The translations under genes and the position numbers were made by a program. The notes under the pieces are model-generated. The model saw only the letters and a program-made list of their open reading frames with translations. It searched no databases and was not told the DNA's origin. A DNA stretch of 64,000 nt from Arthrobacter sp. Y-9 (GTDB lineage Bacteria > Actinomycetota > Actinomycetes > Actinomycetales > Micrococcaceae): assembly GCF_029690065.1 (NCBI RefSeq), contig NZ_CP121463.1, positions 1,860,001-1,924,000 on the forward strand, in the 5' to 3' direction. The first letter of the stretch is position 1; each line of letters starts with the position of its first letter. This document shows, one piece after another, positions 1 to 9,677 of the stretch.

Positions 1-733
1 CACCGTCGCGGAGGGCCGAGACCAGGGCGGAGCCCACGATCACGCCGTCGGCATAGGAGGCGATCTCCCGGACGTGTTCGGCACGGGACACGCCCAGCCC
101 GACGCACACGCGTTCCGCTCCGGCGGCGTGGGTGGCCGCCACGAGGCTCTCGGCGAGGTTGCTCACCGCGCCGCGGGCGCCGGTGACGCCCATGACCGAA
201 ACGGCGTACACGAAGCCGCGGCTGGCCTGGACCGTCATGCTGAGGCGCTCCGGCGTGGAGGACGGGGCCACCAGGAAGATGCGGTCCAGCGAGTACTTGT
301 CCGACGCGGCGACCCATTCCGCCGCCTCATCGGGGATGAGGTCCGGCGTGACCAGGCCCGCTCCCCCGGCCTCCGCCAGGCGGCGTGCGAATTCATCGAC
401 GCCGAGCCGCATGACCGGGTTCCAGTAGGTCATGACCACGACGGCGGCGTCGCTCGCCTCCGTGATGCCCTTGACGACGTCGAAGACGCTCGCCACGTGG
501 AAGCCGTTCGCGAGCGCCTCGGTGGTCGCGGCCTGGATGACCGGGCCGTCCATGACGGGGTCCGAGTACGGGATGCCGATCTCGATGATGTCCGCGCCGT
601 TCTTCGCCAGCGCGATGCCGGCGTCGATGCTCGTCTGGACATCCGGGTATCCGGCGGGCAGGTAGCCGATCAGCGCGGAACGCCCTTCGGCCTTCGCCTT
701 GTCGATGGCGGCCGCGGCCTTGGAGTGGATCAT
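1..733 (-). CDS. trpA: Tryptophan synthase alpha subunit, 3' end cut by window
   Basis: Alpha subunit of tryptophan synthase: cleaves indole-3-glycerol phosphate to glyceraldehyde 3-phosphate and indole, which is channelled to TrpB in the cytosol. The reading frame starts ATG ([14 protein letters not shown]) and stays open to the window edge for 244 codons; the family is about 260-275 residues, so only the C-terminus is missing. Visible signatures: [17 protein letters not shown], which carries the catalytic Glu and Asp of the family, then [22 protein letters not shown], and the late phosphate-binding [10 protein letters not shown] and VIVGSALV. The start overlaps the trpB stop by 4 bases (ATGA), so translation is probably coupled to give the 1:1 complex. 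Confidence 0.97.
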   Translation of the reverse strand, partial: MIHSKAAAAIDKAKAEGRSALIGYLPAGYPDVQTSIDAGIALAKNGADIIEIGIPYSDPVMDGPVIQAATTEALANGFHVASVFDVVKGITEASDAAVVVMTYWNPVMRLGVDEFARRLAEAGGAGLVTPDLIPDEAAEWVAASDKYSLDRIFLVAPSSTPERLSMTVQASRGFVYAVSVMGVTGARGAVSNLAESLVAATHAAGAERVCVGLGVSRAEHVREIASYADGVIVGSALVSALRDG

Positions 734-2139
734 GCCGGGGACTCCTCACCCGTGGTGCTGTGACGTGTGGAAAGCGTGGTGCCGCGGACGTTGCCGTCCT
801 CGTCGAGCATGTCGAACCATTCGGCGGCGGTCTGGACGTCCTTGTCACCGCGGCCCGACAGGTTCACCACGATGATGACCTCGCTGGGGTCCTCCTTGCC
901 CTCGGTCAGCCGCCGGCCGACCTTGATGGCGCCGGCGAGGGCATGGGAGGACTCGATGGCCGGGATGATGCCCTCGGTCTGCGACAGCAGCTTGAAGGCG
1001 TCCATCGCCTCGGTGTCCGTGATCGGCTCGTAGGTCACGCGGCCGATGTCGTGCAGGTAGGAGTGCTCCGGGCCCACGCCCGGGTAATCCAGACCTGCGG
1101 AGATGGAGTGGGACTCGACCGTCTGGCCGTCCTCGTCCTGCATCAGGTAGGAGCGCGCGCCGTGCAGCACGCCGGGGCGGCCCAGCGTGATGGTCGCCGC
1201 GTGCCGACCGGTCTCCACGCCGTCACCGCCGGCCTCGAAGCCGTAGATGGCGACCTCAGGGTCATCGAGGAAGCCGTGGAAGATGCCGATCGCGTTCGAG
1301 CCGCCGCCGATGCAGGCACAGACCGCGTCCGGCAGACGGCCGGTCTGGGTCAGGATCTGTTCGCGGGCCTCGTCGCCGATGACCTCGTGGAAGAAACGGA
1401 CCATGGCCGGGAACGGGTGGGCACCGGCCGCGGTGCCGAGGAGGTAGTGGGTGTTGTCCACATTGGTCACCCAGTCGCGCAGGGCCTCGTTGATGGCATC
1501 CTTCAGGGTCTGCGAACCGTTCGTGACGGGGATGACCGTGGCGCCCAGGAGCTGCATGCGGGCCACGTTGAGGGCCTGACGGCGGCAGTCCTCGGCGCCC
1601 ATGTAGACGACGCACTCCAGGCCCATGAGGGCGGCGGCAGTGGCCGAGGCGACGCCGTGCTGACCCGCGCCGGTCTCGGCGATCACGCGGGTCTTGCCCA
1701 TGCGCTTGGCCAGCAGGGCCTGCCCCAGCACGTTGTTGATCTTGTGCGAACCGGTGTGGTTGAGGTCTTCGCGCTTGAGGAAGACGCGGGCGCCACCGGC
1801 GTGCTCGGAGAAGCGCTTGGCCTCGGTGAGCAGGCTCGGGCGGCCCGAGTAGTTCTTGTTCAGCTCGGAGATCTCCGCGAGGAAATCGGGATCCAGCCGC
1901 GCCTTGTTGAAGGTGTCCTCCAGCTCGTCCAGAGCGGCGATGAGCGATTCGGGCATCCAGCGGCCGCCGTACTCACCGAAGTAGGGACCTTCGGCGTGAC
2001 GCAGAGGGCCGTGGTCCGTGGCGTTGCCGCCACCGGCCTGCTCCGCCTGCCGTCCCGCCAGGAATGCCTCAGCGGGGTCCCCGAAGGCCTGCTCTTCAGC
2101 CGCGCCCTGCCCGGGGTTCTGCGATGCGTTCTCCGCCAT
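730..2139 (-). CDS. trpB: Tryptophan synthase beta subunit
   Basis: PLP enzyme that condenses indole with L-serine to make tryptophan. The PLP lysine lies in [11 protein letters not shown], the glutamate loop in [10 protein letters not shown], and the phosphate-binding loop in [20 protein letters not shown] near the C-terminus is also typical. An N-terminal extension of roughly 45 residues, rich in Ala, Gln and Gly, precedes the conserved [20 protein letters not shown] at 2148 is in frame, but the AGAGGAC ribosome-site-like stretch is better spaced for the ATG at 2139 (469 residues), so I chose that. trpC lies 77 bases upstream and trpA overlaps its stop. Confidence 0.97.
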   Translation of the reverse strand: MAENASQNPGQGAAEEQAFGDPAEAFLAGRQAEQAGGGNATDHGPLRHAEGPYFGEYGGRWMPESLIAALDELEDTFNKARLDPDFLAEISELNKNYSGRPSLLTEAKRFSEHAGGARVFLKREDLNHTGSHKINNVLGQALLAKRMGKTRVIAETGAGQHGVASATAAALMGLECVVYMGAEDCRRQALNVARMQLLGATVIPVTNGSQTLKDAINEALRDWVTNVDNTHYLLGTAAGAHPFPAMVRFFHEVIGDEAREQILTQTGRLPDAVCACIGGGSNAIGIFHGFLDDPEVAIYGFEAGGDGVETGRHAATITLGRPGVLHGARSYLMQDEDGQTVESHSISAGLDYPGVGPEHSYLHDIGRVTYEPITDTEAMDAFKLLSQTEGIIPAIESSHALAGAIKVGRRLTEGKEDPSEVIIVVNLSGRGDKDVQTAAEWFDMLDEDGNVRGTTLSTRHSTTGEESPA

Positions 2140-2216
2140 CGCGCTCACCGTCCTCTGTGTTTCAGTTCGGACCGGCGACGCCGCAGGGGCATCGCCGGGC
2201 GTGTTCGTAGAGCTGT

Positions 2217-3029
2217 TCAGCCGCGCCGGGCCGGCATGGCACGGGTGCCTGCCTCCCGGAAGTCCTGGAGCAGCCGGCGCGGGTCATCGGTGGTGACGAG
2301 CGCCTCGCCCACCAGGAGCGCCTGCGCACCCTGGGACGCGTAGTGCACGGCATCCTCGACTCCGCGGACCCCGGACTCCGCCACGGCGATCGCTCCGGCG
2401 GGAATGGCCGAGGCCAGACTGCCGAAGACGCCACGGTCGACGTCGAGGGTCTTCAGATTGCGGACGTTGACGCCGATGATGCGCGCCTCCACGGCCGCTG
2501 CCCGCTCGATCTCCTCGAGCGTGTGAGTCTCCAGCAGCACGTTCATGCCCAGTTCGTGGGCGAGGTCACTGAAGTCCTTGAGCTGGGCGTCATCGAGAGC
2601 GGCGGCGATCAGCAGAATGAGGTCGGCGCCGTGGGCACGGGCCTCCCAGATCTGGTACTCGTCCACCGTGAAGTCCTTGCGGAGCAGCGGCACGTCCACC
2701 CGGGCGCGCACCGAATCCAGGTCTGCGAGACTCCCGTTGAAGCGGCGCTGCTCGGTCAGGACCGAGATGACGGAGGCCCCGCCGGAGACGTACTGCTCCG
2801 CGAGGGCCGCGGGATCGACGATCCCGGCCAGGTCACCCTTGGAGGGGCTGCGGCGCTTGATCTCCGCGATGACCTTCAGCCCGGCGTCGGACTGACCGCC
2901 GCCGAGCGCGGCCCAGGCGTCCCGTGCAGGGGCCGCGGCGCGCGCGGCGTCCTCGATCGCAGCCTGCGACTGCCGGCGGGCCTCAAGGTCTTCGCGGACC
3001 CCAGCGATGATGTCGTCGAGGACAGTCAC
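2217..3029 (-). CDS. trpC: Indole-3-glycerol phosphate synthase
   Basis: Ring-closing decarboxylase of tryptophan synthesis, converting CdRP to indole-3-glycerol phosphate. The 270 residues show the family order: [16 protein letters not shown] with the first catalytic Lys, [15 protein letters not shown] with the second, [33 protein letters not shown] with the conserved Asn, AVAESGVR, and ALLVGEALV at the phosphate site. The start is a GTG ([19 protein letters not shown]), three bases after the stop of the HGxxPAAW gene, so it is part of one transcript running trpE to trpA. The gene is monofunctional: no TrpF (PRAI) domain is fused, and no trpF is seen in the window. Confidence 0.96.
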   Translation of the reverse strand: MTVLDDIIAGVREDLEARRQSQAAIEDAARAAAPARDAWAALGGGQSDAGLKVIAEIKRRSPSKGDLAGIVDPAALAEQYVSGGASVISVLTEQRRFNGSLADLDSVRARVDVPLLRKDFTVDEYQIWEARAHGADLILLIAAALDDAQLKDFSDLAHELGMNVLLETHTLEEIERAAAVEARIIGVNVRNLKTLDVDRGVFGSLASAIPAGAIAVAESGVRGVEDAVHYASQGAQALLVGEALVTTDDPRRLLQDFREAGTRAMPARRG

Positions 3030-3032
3030 AGA

Positions 3033-3293
3033 TCAGTGGCTGTTCTTGAGCTTGCTGCCGCCGACGCCGTAACCGGCCTTGCGCATGGCGAAGCCGGCCA
3101 GGAGGCCGACCACCATGACGCCGATGCCGCCCCAGAAGACGGGCGCGCTGGCCAGGACGAAGGCGATGGACGAAACCAGGGCGCCCACCAGCATGATGGC
3201 CACGCAGGTCCAGGCAGCCGGGCTGTTGCCGTGTCCGATCTCGTCCGCGTGGGACTCGGTGGACTGGCTGGCGGAAACAGTGGCTTTGCTCAT
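3033..3293 (-). CDS. HGxxPAAW-family small membrane protein
   Basis: An 86-residue protein with two predicted membrane helices (about residues 26-48 and 50-70) and the signature GHGNSPAAWTCVAIMLVG that names the actinobacterial HGxxPAAW family. The N-terminal 20 residues are polar and rich in Ser and Thr; the C-terminus is basic (MRKAGYGVGGSKLKNSH). Its biochemical role is not established. It sits between the Trp-associated membrane protein and trpC, three bases before trpC, an arrangement known in other actinobacteria, which suggests a link with tryptophan synthesis or with membrane handling of its intermediates. That link is inference from context only. Confidence 0.85.
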   Translation of the reverse strand: MSKATVSASQSTESHADEIGHGNSPAAWTCVAIMLVGALVSSIAFVLASAPVFWGGIGVMVVGLLAGFAMRKAGYGVGGSKLKNSH

Positions 3294-3388
3294 GGTGATA
3301 CTCCTCAGGAATGAAACTAACTACATTCTGCCATTGATTGTGCAGGTCCAGGCGCAGCGGAGCCGCTGTGCCCACCTGCCGGACAGGC

Positions 3389-4021
3389 CTAGCTGGGGTC
3401 GTGCCCCTTGCTGAGCTGATCCCAGCTGTCGATCGCGTCCAGCGGCTCGTCGTCGGCGGCCTCGTCGGCTCCGGTGGAGGGGCTCGCGGAGCCCTTCGCG
3501 GCCGCACGGGACCGGCCCGCGGCGCCGTCGTATTTCGAGCTGCCCGTCCAATGGCGTGAGGCGAGAACCAGCCACACCGCGCAGAGGATGAGCAGAGCGC
3601 CGCAGACCACCGCGATCAGGGGGAAGGACGTCAGGCTGACCTCTGCCGGTCCGTTCGCGACGCCGGTCTGGCGGCTGATCTCGCCCTGCGCCGCGGCGCG
3701 GGGGTCGTTCAGCACGGTCAGGCCGGCCGAGACGATCCCGATCCCGGACAGGGCGATCGCCACGGCGACCAGCCACCGGGCGATACGGCCCGCGATGCTG
3801 CTGGCGATGGCGCCGGCGACCGCCACCACCGCGAGGGCCGTGACCGCGGTCGCGGCCTTGCTGCCGGCGACGTGGAGATCCGGCATCCTGACACCGCTCT
3901 GCGCCAGGACGACATTCACCCAGCTCTGAGTCGTGGTGCCGAAGACGGCGACGGCGCACAGCACCGTCACCAGCACGACGGTGCCCTTACGAGACCAGCG
4001 GGGAGCTGCGGTGCGGCTCAT
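3389..4021 (-). CDS. Trp biosynthesis-associated membrane protein (TIGR02234-like)
   Basis: A 210-residue integral membrane protein with four hydrophobic segments (roughly residues 15-33, 56-78, 84-104, 135-157) and a polar C-terminal tail ending in SKGHDPS. Length, topology, the SWVNVVLAQSGV stretch after helix 1 and the position directly behind trpE fit the TIGR02234 family found in actinobacterial trp operons. Function is unknown. The trpE stop and this start overlap in GTGATGAG, so either GTG at 4024 or ATG at 4021 can be used; I give the ATG. Tight coupling to trpE suggests joint expression rather than a separate role. Confidence 0.85.
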   Translation of the reverse strand: MSRTAAPRWSRKGTVVLVTVLCAVAVFGTTTQSWVNVVLAQSGVRMPDLHVAGSKAATAVTALAVVAVAGAIASSIAGRIARWLVAVAIALSGIGIVSAGLTVLNDPRAAAQGEISRQTGVANGPAEVSLTSFPLIAVVCGALLILCAVWLVLASRHWTGSSKYDGAAGRSRAAAKGSASPSTGADEAADDEPLDAIDSWDQLSKGHDPS

Positions 4022-5598
4022 CACTGACCTTCCGTGAGCGACGCCGCGAGGCCGGGCTCCGCGTCCCGCAGGGCGGAGGCGAGGTGCGCGGCACGCAGCG
4101 GCGCGGCCGCCTTGTTCACCGTCTCCAGCGCTTCGTCCGGCTTGTGCGAATCGGCGACGATGCCACCGCCGGCCTGGACGTACGCCTTGCCGTCCAGCAG
4201 GAGCGCCGTGCGGATGGCGATGGCCATGTCCATGTCCCCGGCGAAGTCGAGATACCCGACCACTCCCCCGTAGACGCTGCGCCGGTGCGGCTCCAGCTCG
4301 TCCAGCAGGCTCAGCGCACGCGGCTTCGGAGCGCCGGAGAGGGTGCCTGCCGGGAAGGTGGAGGCGAGCACGTCGTAGGCCGTGGAGCCCGGGGCGAGCT
4401 GTCCCACCACGGTGGAGACCAGGTGCATGATGTGGCTGAAACGCTCCACTTCCATGAATTGCGTGACGTCCACGGTGCCCGCGGTGCAGACCCTCGAGAG
4501 GTCGTTGCGGGACAGGTCCACGAGCATGAGGTGCTCGGCGCGTTCCTTCGTGTCCGCGAGCAGTTCCTCGGCCAGCGCGACGTCGGCGTCATGGGTCTTG
4601 CCGCGCGGACGGGATCCGGCGATCGGGTGCGTGATCACCTCGCGGTCCGTGACCGTCACGAGCGCCTCGGGACTGGAGCCGACGATCGCGTACTCACGGC
4701 CCTGGGGATCCTCGAAGTTGCAGAGGTACATGTAGGGGCTCGGGTTGCTGTTGCGCAGCATCCGATAGACGTCCAGCGCACTCGACGCGCAGTCCAGCTC
4801 GAAGCGCCGCGAGATGACCACCTGGAAGACCTCGCCGTCACGGATGGCCTCCTTGCCGCGGTCGATGGCTTCGAGGTACTGGGCTTCGGGCCAGCGGTGC
4901 TGCACCGATTCCTGGTAGTCGCGGCTCGGAGCCAGGGCGGCGATGGCCGGTGCTGCCGGACGCTGCAGGCGCTCGAGCATGGCGTCGAGGCGCGTGACCG
5001 CGTCCTGATAAGCCTCGTCCACCCGTTCCGGGCTGTCGTCCATGTTGATGGCGTTCGCCACGAGCAGCACAGAACCGTCCACGTTGTCGTGGACAGCGAT
5101 GTCGCTCACGAGGTTGAGGGCGAGCTCCGGCAGGTTCAGGTCGTCCTGCGGCGGGTGCACCAGGCGTTCCCAGTGGCGGACGGTCTCCCAGCCCACGAAA
5201 CCCACCAGGCCCGAGGTCAGCGGCGGCAGATCCGCGTGGCGCTCGGTGCGCAGCGCTTCGAGCGTGAGGCGCAGGGCCTCGGCCGGGTTCCCGGAGGTGG
5301 GCACGCCCTGGGGAGGCTGACCCTGCCAGAACGCCTCGCCGTCCCGCGTCGTCAGCGTGGCCCGGCTGTGCGCACCGATGAACGAGTAGCGGCTCCAGGA
5401 CCCGCCGACCGCGGCGGATTCGAAGAGGAACGTGCCCGGCTTCGCGGCGCCGTCGGCCCCGAGGGCGAGCTTGCGGTAGAGGCTGATCGGCGTCTCCGCG
5501 TCGGCCAGGACCTTCAGCGTCACCGAGATCACCCGGTGCTCGCGCGCCAGGGTCCGGAACTCATTCAGGCTGGGGTTCAGGGCGGTGGTCTCCAGCAC
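4021..5598 (-). CDS. trpE: Anthranilate synthase component I
   Basis: Makes anthranilate from chorismate, with glutamine-derived ammonia from a TrpG partner not seen in this window. The 525 residues contain the N-terminal feedback region with the LFESA segment typical of tryptophan-binding TrpE (TFLFESAAVGGSWSRYSFIG), then the catalytic chorismate-binding half: FQVVISRRFE, PYMYLCNF, SSPEALV, HPIAGSRPRGKT, ELLADTKERAEHLMLVDLSRND, FPAGTLSGAPKPRA and YVQAGGGIVADS. The frame is open further upstream, but the first codon of the conserved protein is a GTG ([14 protein letters not shown]) that shares one base with the hisI stop (TAGTG). trpD and trpG are not in this operon. Confidence 0.96.
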   Translation of the reverse strand: MLETTALNPSLNEFRTLAREHRVISVTLKVLADAETPISLYRKLALGADGAAKPGTFLFESAAVGGSWSRYSFIGAHSRATLTTRDGEAFWQGQPPQGVPTSGNPAEALRLTLEALRTERHADLPPLTSGLVGFVGWETVRHWERLVHPPQDDLNLPELALNLVSDIAVHDNVDGSVLLVANAINMDDSPERVDEAYQDAVTRLDAMLERLQRPAAPAIAALAPSRDYQESVQHRWPEAQYLEAIDRGKEAIRDGEVFQVVISRRFELDCASSALDVYRMLRNSNPSPYMYLCNFEDPQGREYAIVGSSPEALVTVTDREVITHPIAGSRPRGKTHDADVALAEELLADTKERAEHLMLVDLSRNDLSRVCTAGTVDVTQFMEVERFSHIMHLVSTVVGQLAPGSTAYDVLASTFPAGTLSGAPKPRALSLLDELEPHRRSVYGGVVGYLDFAGDMDMAIAIRTALLLDGKAYVQAGGGIVADSHKPDEALETVNKAAAPLRAAHLASALRDAEPGLAASLTEGQ

Positions 5599-6068
5599 TA
5601 GCGTGCACCTTCCGTCGTCGCGGCGTCTGCGGCCGGATCCTCTGTCTGCTGTTCGTCCTCCCGGGACCCGACGACGGCGGGCAGCTCCCGGCCGTCGAAG
5701 CAGGTCCGCGTACCCGTGTGGCAGGCGGCGCCCACCTGGTCGACGCGCACCAGCAGGGCGTCGCCGTCGCAGTCGAGGGCGACGGACTTGACCCACTGCA
5801 CATGGCCCGAGGTGTCCCCCTTGCGCCAGTACTCCTGCCGCGAGCGGGACCAGAAGGTGACCCGACCCGTGGTGAGCGTGCGGCGGAGCGCTTCGTCGTC
5901 CATCCAGCCGAGCATGAGGACTTCTCCGCTGTCATGCTGCTGGATGATGGCCGCCACCAGGCCGTGGTCGTCGCGCTTGAGGCGCGATGCCACGTCAGGG
6001 CCGAGCTCGGCGGCCGGCTCAGAGGCTGGGGAAGCGCCGGGAAGAGGGGGAATGGGCTGTTCAGACAT
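5598..6068 (-). CDS. hisI: Phosphoribosyl-AMP cyclohydrolase
   Basis: Third step of histidine synthesis, opening the adenine ring of PR-AMP; a zinc and magnesium enzyme. The 156-residue product shows [34 protein letters not shown], the metal-binding [13 protein letters not shown] and the zinc cysteines in [10 protein letters not shown]. An upstream in-frame start exists, but the ATG at 6068 ([14 protein letters not shown]) gives the normal family length with a short Pro/Ala-rich leader. It is the first gene of the trp transcript, its stop sharing one base with the trpE GTG. The usual fused or adjacent HisE is elsewhere (8793-9056). Confidence 0.95.
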   Translation of the reverse strand: MSEQPIPPLPGASPASEPAAELGPDVASRLKRDDHGLVAAIIQQHDSGEVLMLGWMDDEALRRTLTTGRVTFWSRSRQEYWRKGDTSGHVQWVKSVALDCDGDALLVRVDQVGAACHTGTRTCFDGRELPAVVGSREDEQQTEDPAADAATTEGAR

Positions 6069-6220
6069 CGCGATCCAGTCTAGTACGGCGAGCCGTGCCG
6101 CCCCGCCTCCGTCCGGCTCGGTGACGTCACCCGGCGCCGGCCGTCCGACGGCGCGCAACGCCCCGTCTCGCAGTGCGTCATGCGCCGCCGGGAGCCCGCT
6201 CTCGTGTTACGTTCACAGTG

Positions 6221-6862
6221 ATGCGTTTTGTGGCCCCCTCCCGAGAATTCCTGGCCGAGACCTTGCTCGCGGCCGGTCCCGACGCGCCCACCCTCTGTGA
6301 GGGGTGGAAGACGCGGCACCTGCTGGCGCACCTGCATCTCCGGGAGACCAGCCCCCGTCTCGCCCTGGGCCTCGCGGTCAAGGCTCTGGCGCCCGCCACG
6401 GATCAGGCGATCGAGGAGCTCGCGTCGACCCTGGATGACGACGCGTACGTCAAGCTCGTGGAGAAGTTCCGCGCCGGCCCCTCCCGTTTGTCACCGTGGG
6501 GCATCCCCGCCTTCGCCGAACTGGCCAATCTCGCGGAATTCTTCGTGCATGCCGAGGACGTCCGCCGCGCCGGGGACCGTTGGGCGCCCCGGGCCCTCGA
6601 TGACACCTACGCCGAGGCACTCTGGGCGGATCTGGTGAAGCGCGCCGCCCTGCTGTACCGCGGCGTCGACCTGGGCATCGTGCTCGTGCGCCCGAACGGG
6701 CCACGCCACGTCGCCCGCCGGGCTCCGGACTCGGTCGCCATCCTGGGCGATCCGGCCGAGCTCATGATGCACGCCTACGGCCGCGCCTCGCATGCGCTCG
6801 TGTCCTTCGAGGGCCAGCCCGACGCCGTCGCTCTGCTCCGTTCGGCGACGCTCGGCGCCTGA
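6221..6862 (+). CDS. TIGR03085-family metal-binding protein (DinB/MDMPI-like fold)
   Basis: A 213-residue protein that opens MRFVAPSREFLAETLLAAGP, followed by PTLCEGWKTRHLLAHLHLRE. The CxGW and HLxAHLxxRE pattern supplies the histidines of the DinB/mycothiol-dependent maleylpyruvate isomerase N-terminal metal site, with a further histidine in AEFFVHAEDVRRA. The spacing fits the TIGR03085 family of actinobacteria. Substrate unknown; related proteins use mycothiol. The ATG at 6221 is preferred over an in-frame one at 6173 because the conserved domain starts right after it. It stands alone on the plus strand, divergent from hisI and convergent with hisF. Confidence 0.82.
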   Translation: MRFVAPSREFLAETLLAAGPDAPTLCEGWKTRHLLAHLHLRETSPRLALGLAVKALAPATDQAIEELASTLDDDAYVKLVEKFRAGPSRLSPWGIPAFAELANLAEFFVHAEDVRRAGDRWAPRALDDTYAEALWADLVKRAALLYRGVDLGIVLVRPNGPRHVARRAPDSVAILGDPAELMMHAYGRASHALVSFEGQPDAVALLRSATLGA

Positions 6863-6942
6863 GGCCGGCCCGGTCTGAGGCGAGCCCGCGCGGCGCTCAT
6901 GACCTGGCGCGATTCATGACCTGACACGACTCACGAATGGAC

Positions 6943-6972
6943 GAGGGACCCTGCCAGACGGCAGGGTCCCTC
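6943..6972. terminator. Bidirectional intrinsic terminator
   Basis: A perfect 13 bp stem (GAGGGACCCTGCC and its complement) with a 4-base AGAC loop between the converging TIGR03085 gene and hisF. Pyrimidine-rich sequence follows on the plus strand (TCTATTC). It could end transcripts from both sides. Confidence 0.75.
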
Positions 6973-7004
6973 CTCTATTCCAGTGGGGCGCTCAGTCCCC
7001 GAGG

Positions 7005-7784
7005 TCAGCGGACCTCGTACCCGGCGTCGCGGATGGCGGTCTTGACCTGGGCGATCATGTCGTCAGGGCCGAAGTGGAACATCGACGCGGCGAGGACGGC
7101 GTCCGCACCCGCTTCGATGGCCGGCGGGAAGTGCTCCGGAATCCCGGCCCCGCCCGAGGCGATCAGCGGGATGTTCACGGCGGCCCGCACGGCGCGGATC
7201 ATCTCGAGATCGAAGCCGTCCTTGGTGCCGTCGGCATCGATCGAGTTCAGCAGGATCTCCCCCACACCCCGGTCGGCGGCTTCCCGCGCCCAGGCGATGG
7301 CGTCGATGCCGGTCCCCTGGCGTCCGCCGTGGGTCGTCACTTCGAAGCCCGACGGGGTCGTGCTGTCCGCGCCCTCCGGGACACGGCGCGCGTCCACCGA
7401 GAGCACCAGGACCTGGGAGCCGAAGTGCCGGGTGATCTCATCGATCACCTCGGGGCGCGCGACGGCGGCCGTGTTGATGGACGCCTTGTCCGCACCGTAG
7501 CGCAGCAGCTTGTCCACCTCGGCCACGCCGCGCACACCACCGCCGACCGTGAGCGGGATGAAGATCTCCTCGGCGGTGCGGCGGACCACGTCGAACGTGG
7601 TCTCGCGGTTGCCGGAGCTCGCGGTGACGTCCAGGAACGTCAGCTCGTCCGCACCGGCGCGGTCGTAACGGTGAGCCAGCTCGACCGGGTCTCCGGCGTC
7701 GCGAAGGCCTTTGAAGTTGACTCCCTTGACCACGCGGCCGGCGTCGACGTCAAGGCAGGGGATCACGCGGATGGCGACTGCCAT
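7005..7784 (-). CDS. hisF: Imidazole glycerol phosphate synthase cyclase subunit
   Basis: Cyclase half of IGP synthase; uses ammonia from HisH to turn PRFAR into imidazole glycerol phosphate and AICAR. The 259-residue half-barrel repeat protein has both catalytic aspartates in context: [17 protein letters not shown] near the N-terminus and VLSVDARR in the second half. [22 protein letters not shown] and [13 protein letters not shown] supply the two phosphate-binding loops. The start is ATG ([12 protein letters not shown]). hisG lies 28 bases upstream. hisH, hisA and the rest of the histidine pathway are outside this window. Confidence 0.97.
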   Translation of the reverse strand: MAVAIRVIPCLDVDAGRVVKGVNFKGLRDAGDPVELAHRYDRAGADELTFLDVTASSGNRETTFDVVRRTAEEIFIPLTVGGGVRGVAEVDKLLRYGADKASINTAAVARPEVIDEITRHFGSQVLVLSVDARRVPEGADSTTPSGFEVTTHGGRQGTGIDAIAWAREAADRGVGEILLNSIDADGTKDGFDLEMIRAVRAAVNIPLIASGGAGIPEHFPPAIEAGADAVLAASMFHFGPDDMIAQVKTAIRDAGYEVR

Positions 7785-7812
7785 GGTTCCTCCTGGGTTC
7801 TCGTCCGGTGGC

Positions 7813-8655
7813 TCAGATGCGGCAAGCGTGGATGCTGCTCACCAGGATGGCGCGGGCGCCCAGGTCGTAGAGCTCGTCCATGACCTGATTGGTGGACTTC
7901 TTGAGCACCATCGACCGCACGGCGACCCAGTCGGAGTCACGCAGCGGGGACACCGTGGGAGATTCCAGACCCGGCGTCAGTGCCGCGGCCTCCTCCACCA
8001 GGTCCTTGCGGATGTCGTAGTCCACCAGGACGTACTGGCGCGCCACGAGCACGCCCTGCAGACGCCGGATCAGCACCTCGGCGGCGGGGTTGTTCTCCCC
8101 CGGCCGGCCGATCAGCACGGCCTGGGACTTGAGGATCGGCTCGCCGAAGATCTCCATGCCGGCGGCCTTCAGGGTGTTCCCGGTCTCGACGACGTCGGCG
8201 ATCGCGTCGGCGACGCCGAGGCGCACCGAGGACTCGACCGCGCCGTCGAGGCGGACGACCTTGGCGTCGATGCCGAGGTTCGCGAGGTAATCGCGGAGCA
8301 GGCCGTCGTAGCTGGTGGCCAGGCGCTTGCCGGCCAGCTGCTCGACGCTCTGGAAGTCGCCGACGGGCCCGGCGAACCGGAAGGTCGACGCGGCGAAACC
8401 GAGTTCGAGCATCTCGACCGCGTCCACCTGGGCGTCCAGGAGGAGGTCGCGCCCGGTGATGCCGACGTCCAGCGTGCCCTGCCCCACGTACACCGCGATG
8501 TCACGGGGACGGAGGAAGAAGAACTCCACATCATTGTCGGGGTCCACCATGACGAGCTCACGGTTGTCCCGGCGCTGGCGGTAGCCGGCTTCGGCCAGAA
8601 TCGCCGCGGCGGCTTCGGAAAGGGAACCTTTATTGGGAACTGCTACGCGCAACAT
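7813..8655 (-). CDS. hisG: ATP phosphoribosyltransferase, long form
   Basis: First and committed step of histidine synthesis (ATP + PRPP to PR-ATP). At 280 residues it is the long HisG with a C-terminal regulatory ACT-like domain, so it needs no HisZ. Visible: [15 protein letters not shown], the periplasmic-binding-protein-like core with [21 protein letters not shown], the PRPP loop region [20 protein letters not shown], and the C-terminal domain starting near [15 protein letters not shown] and ending in the histidine-binding [19 protein letters not shown]. Feedback inhibition by histidine is expected from the family. hisE is 137 bases upstream. Confidence 0.96.
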   Translation of the reverse strand: MLRVAVPNKGSLSEAAAAILAEAGYRQRRDNRELVMVDPDNDVEFFFLRPRDIAVYVGQGTLDVGITGRDLLLDAQVDAVEMLELGFAASTFRFAGPVGDFQSVEQLAGKRLATSYDGLLRDYLANLGIDAKVVRLDGAVESSVRLGVADAIADVVETGNTLKAAGMEIFGEPILKSQAVLIGRPGENNPAAEVLIRRLQGVLVARQYVLVDYDIRKDLVEEAAALTPGLESPTVSPLRDSDWVAVRSMVLKKSTNQVMDELYDLGARAILVSSIHACRI

Positions 8656-8792
8656 ATGTCTTCAAGCATCTTTCGTGTCCGGGCCCTCGGCCCGCAGTGG
8701 TCTGTGAACTGGAGAGACGTGAGCCGTCCCGTCCCGCAGGAAGGCAGGGCCGGGAACGACGCCAGCCGCCGGGCGCTTGCCGCGCCGAGCGG

Positions 8793-9056
8793 CTAGAGAT
8801 GCTTGTAGACGTCTTCGAGGGTCAGGCCTTTGGCAAGCATCAGGACCTGAAGGTGGTACAGGAGCTGGGAGATCTCCTCCGCAGCCGCCTCGTCGGATTC
8901 GTATTCCGCCGCCATCCAGACTTCGGCGGCCTCTTCCACAACCTTCTTGCCGATCCCGTGCACGCCCGAATCCAGTTCAGCGACAGTGCGCGAACCTTCG
9001 GGCCGGGTTTCGGCTTTTTCGCTCAATTCAGCGAAGAGCGCCTCGAAATTCTTCAC
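8793..9056 (-). CDS. hisE: Phosphoribosyl-ATP pyrophosphatase
   Basis: Second step of histidine synthesis: hydrolyses PR-ATP to PR-AMP and pyrophosphate. The 87-residue all-alpha MazG-like protein has the two acidic helices of the family, [18 protein letters not shown] and [14 protein letters not shown], which provide the Mg2+ ligands. The start is ATG ([19 protein letters not shown]). It is encoded apart from hisI, which is 3 kb away at the head of the trp operon, so the bifunctional HisIE arrangement does not apply. It follows the ribH terminator-like hairpin and probably has its own start or read-through from the rib operon. Confidence 0.93.
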   Translation of the reverse strand: MKNFEALFAELSEKAETRPEGSRTVAELDSGVHGIGKKVVEEAAEVWMAAEYESDEAAAEEISQLLYHLQVLMLAKGLTLEDVYKHL

Positions 9057-9080
9057 GTGTCATACCCTACTGTGAACCGG

Positions 9081-9107
9081 GCCCCCGGCCCGAAACGGGC
9101 CGGGGGC
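9081..9107 (-). terminator. GC-rich hairpin after ribH
   Basis: A 12 bp perfect stem (GCCCCCGGCCCG and its complement) with a 3-base AAA loop lies between the ribH stop and the hisE start. No clear U-tract follows on the minus strand, so termination may be partial and allow some read-through into hisE-hisG-hisF. Confidence 0.5.
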
Positions 9108-9151
9108 GTTACAGAGCCGACTGGGGTGATCTTCCCCACCCCGCAGACGGA

Positions 9152-9643
9152 TCAGTCCTGCTGGGCGAGCGCGGACCGCAGCGTCAGCGCGGTGGCCACG
9201 GCGGCCTCGAGCGCCTCACGGCCCTTGTCCTCGGAGGACCCCGGCAGGCCCGCCCGGTCCAGTGCCTGCTGCTCGTTGTCACAGGTGAGGACGCCGAAGC
9301 CGACCGGCACCCCGGTGTTGACCGACACCTGAGTCAGGCCGAGCGTCGCGGACTGGCAGACGTAGTCGAAGTGCGGCGTGCCGCCACGGATCACGACGCC
9401 GAGCGCGACCAGGGCGTCGTAGTGCGGCGCCAGACGCGCCGCGGCGACACTGAGTTCGAACGTGCCGGGAACGGTGACCACCGTGACGTCGGTGAGTCCG
9501 GCGTCGGCGGCCGCCGCCTGGGCGCCGGCCAGCAGACCGTCCATCACCTCCCGGTGCCAGCTCGCGGCGATGACGGCCACACGCAGCGGCTGCTGCTCCG
9601 CGCCGGCGTCGAGGGTGATGGTGGGTGCTCCGTGGCCGCTCAT
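9152..9643 (-). CDS. ribH: 6,7-dimethyl-8-ribityllumazine synthase
   Basis: Penultimate step of riboflavin synthesis: condenses 5-amino-6-ribitylaminouracil with dihydroxybutanone phosphate; normally a 60-mer or pentamer. The 163-residue protein has [18 protein letters not shown] with the substrate-binding aromatic position, [26 protein letters not shown] with the catalytic His region, and [20 protein letters not shown]. The frame is open upstream, but the ATG at 9643 ([14 protein letters not shown]) gives the family length. ribA ends 34 bases upstream. It is the last rib gene of the operon. Confidence 0.96.
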   Translation of the reverse strand: MSGHGAPTITLDAGAEQQPLRVAVIAASWHREVMDGLLAGAQAAAADAGLTDVTVVTVPGTFELSVAAARLAPHYDALVALGVVIRGGTPHFDYVCQSATLGLTQVSVNTGVPVGFGVLTCDNEQQALDRAGLPGSSEDKGREALEAAVATALTLRSALAQQD

Positions 9644-9677
9644 GCGGTGCTCGCTTTCTGTTCGGGCTGGGTGGTCA

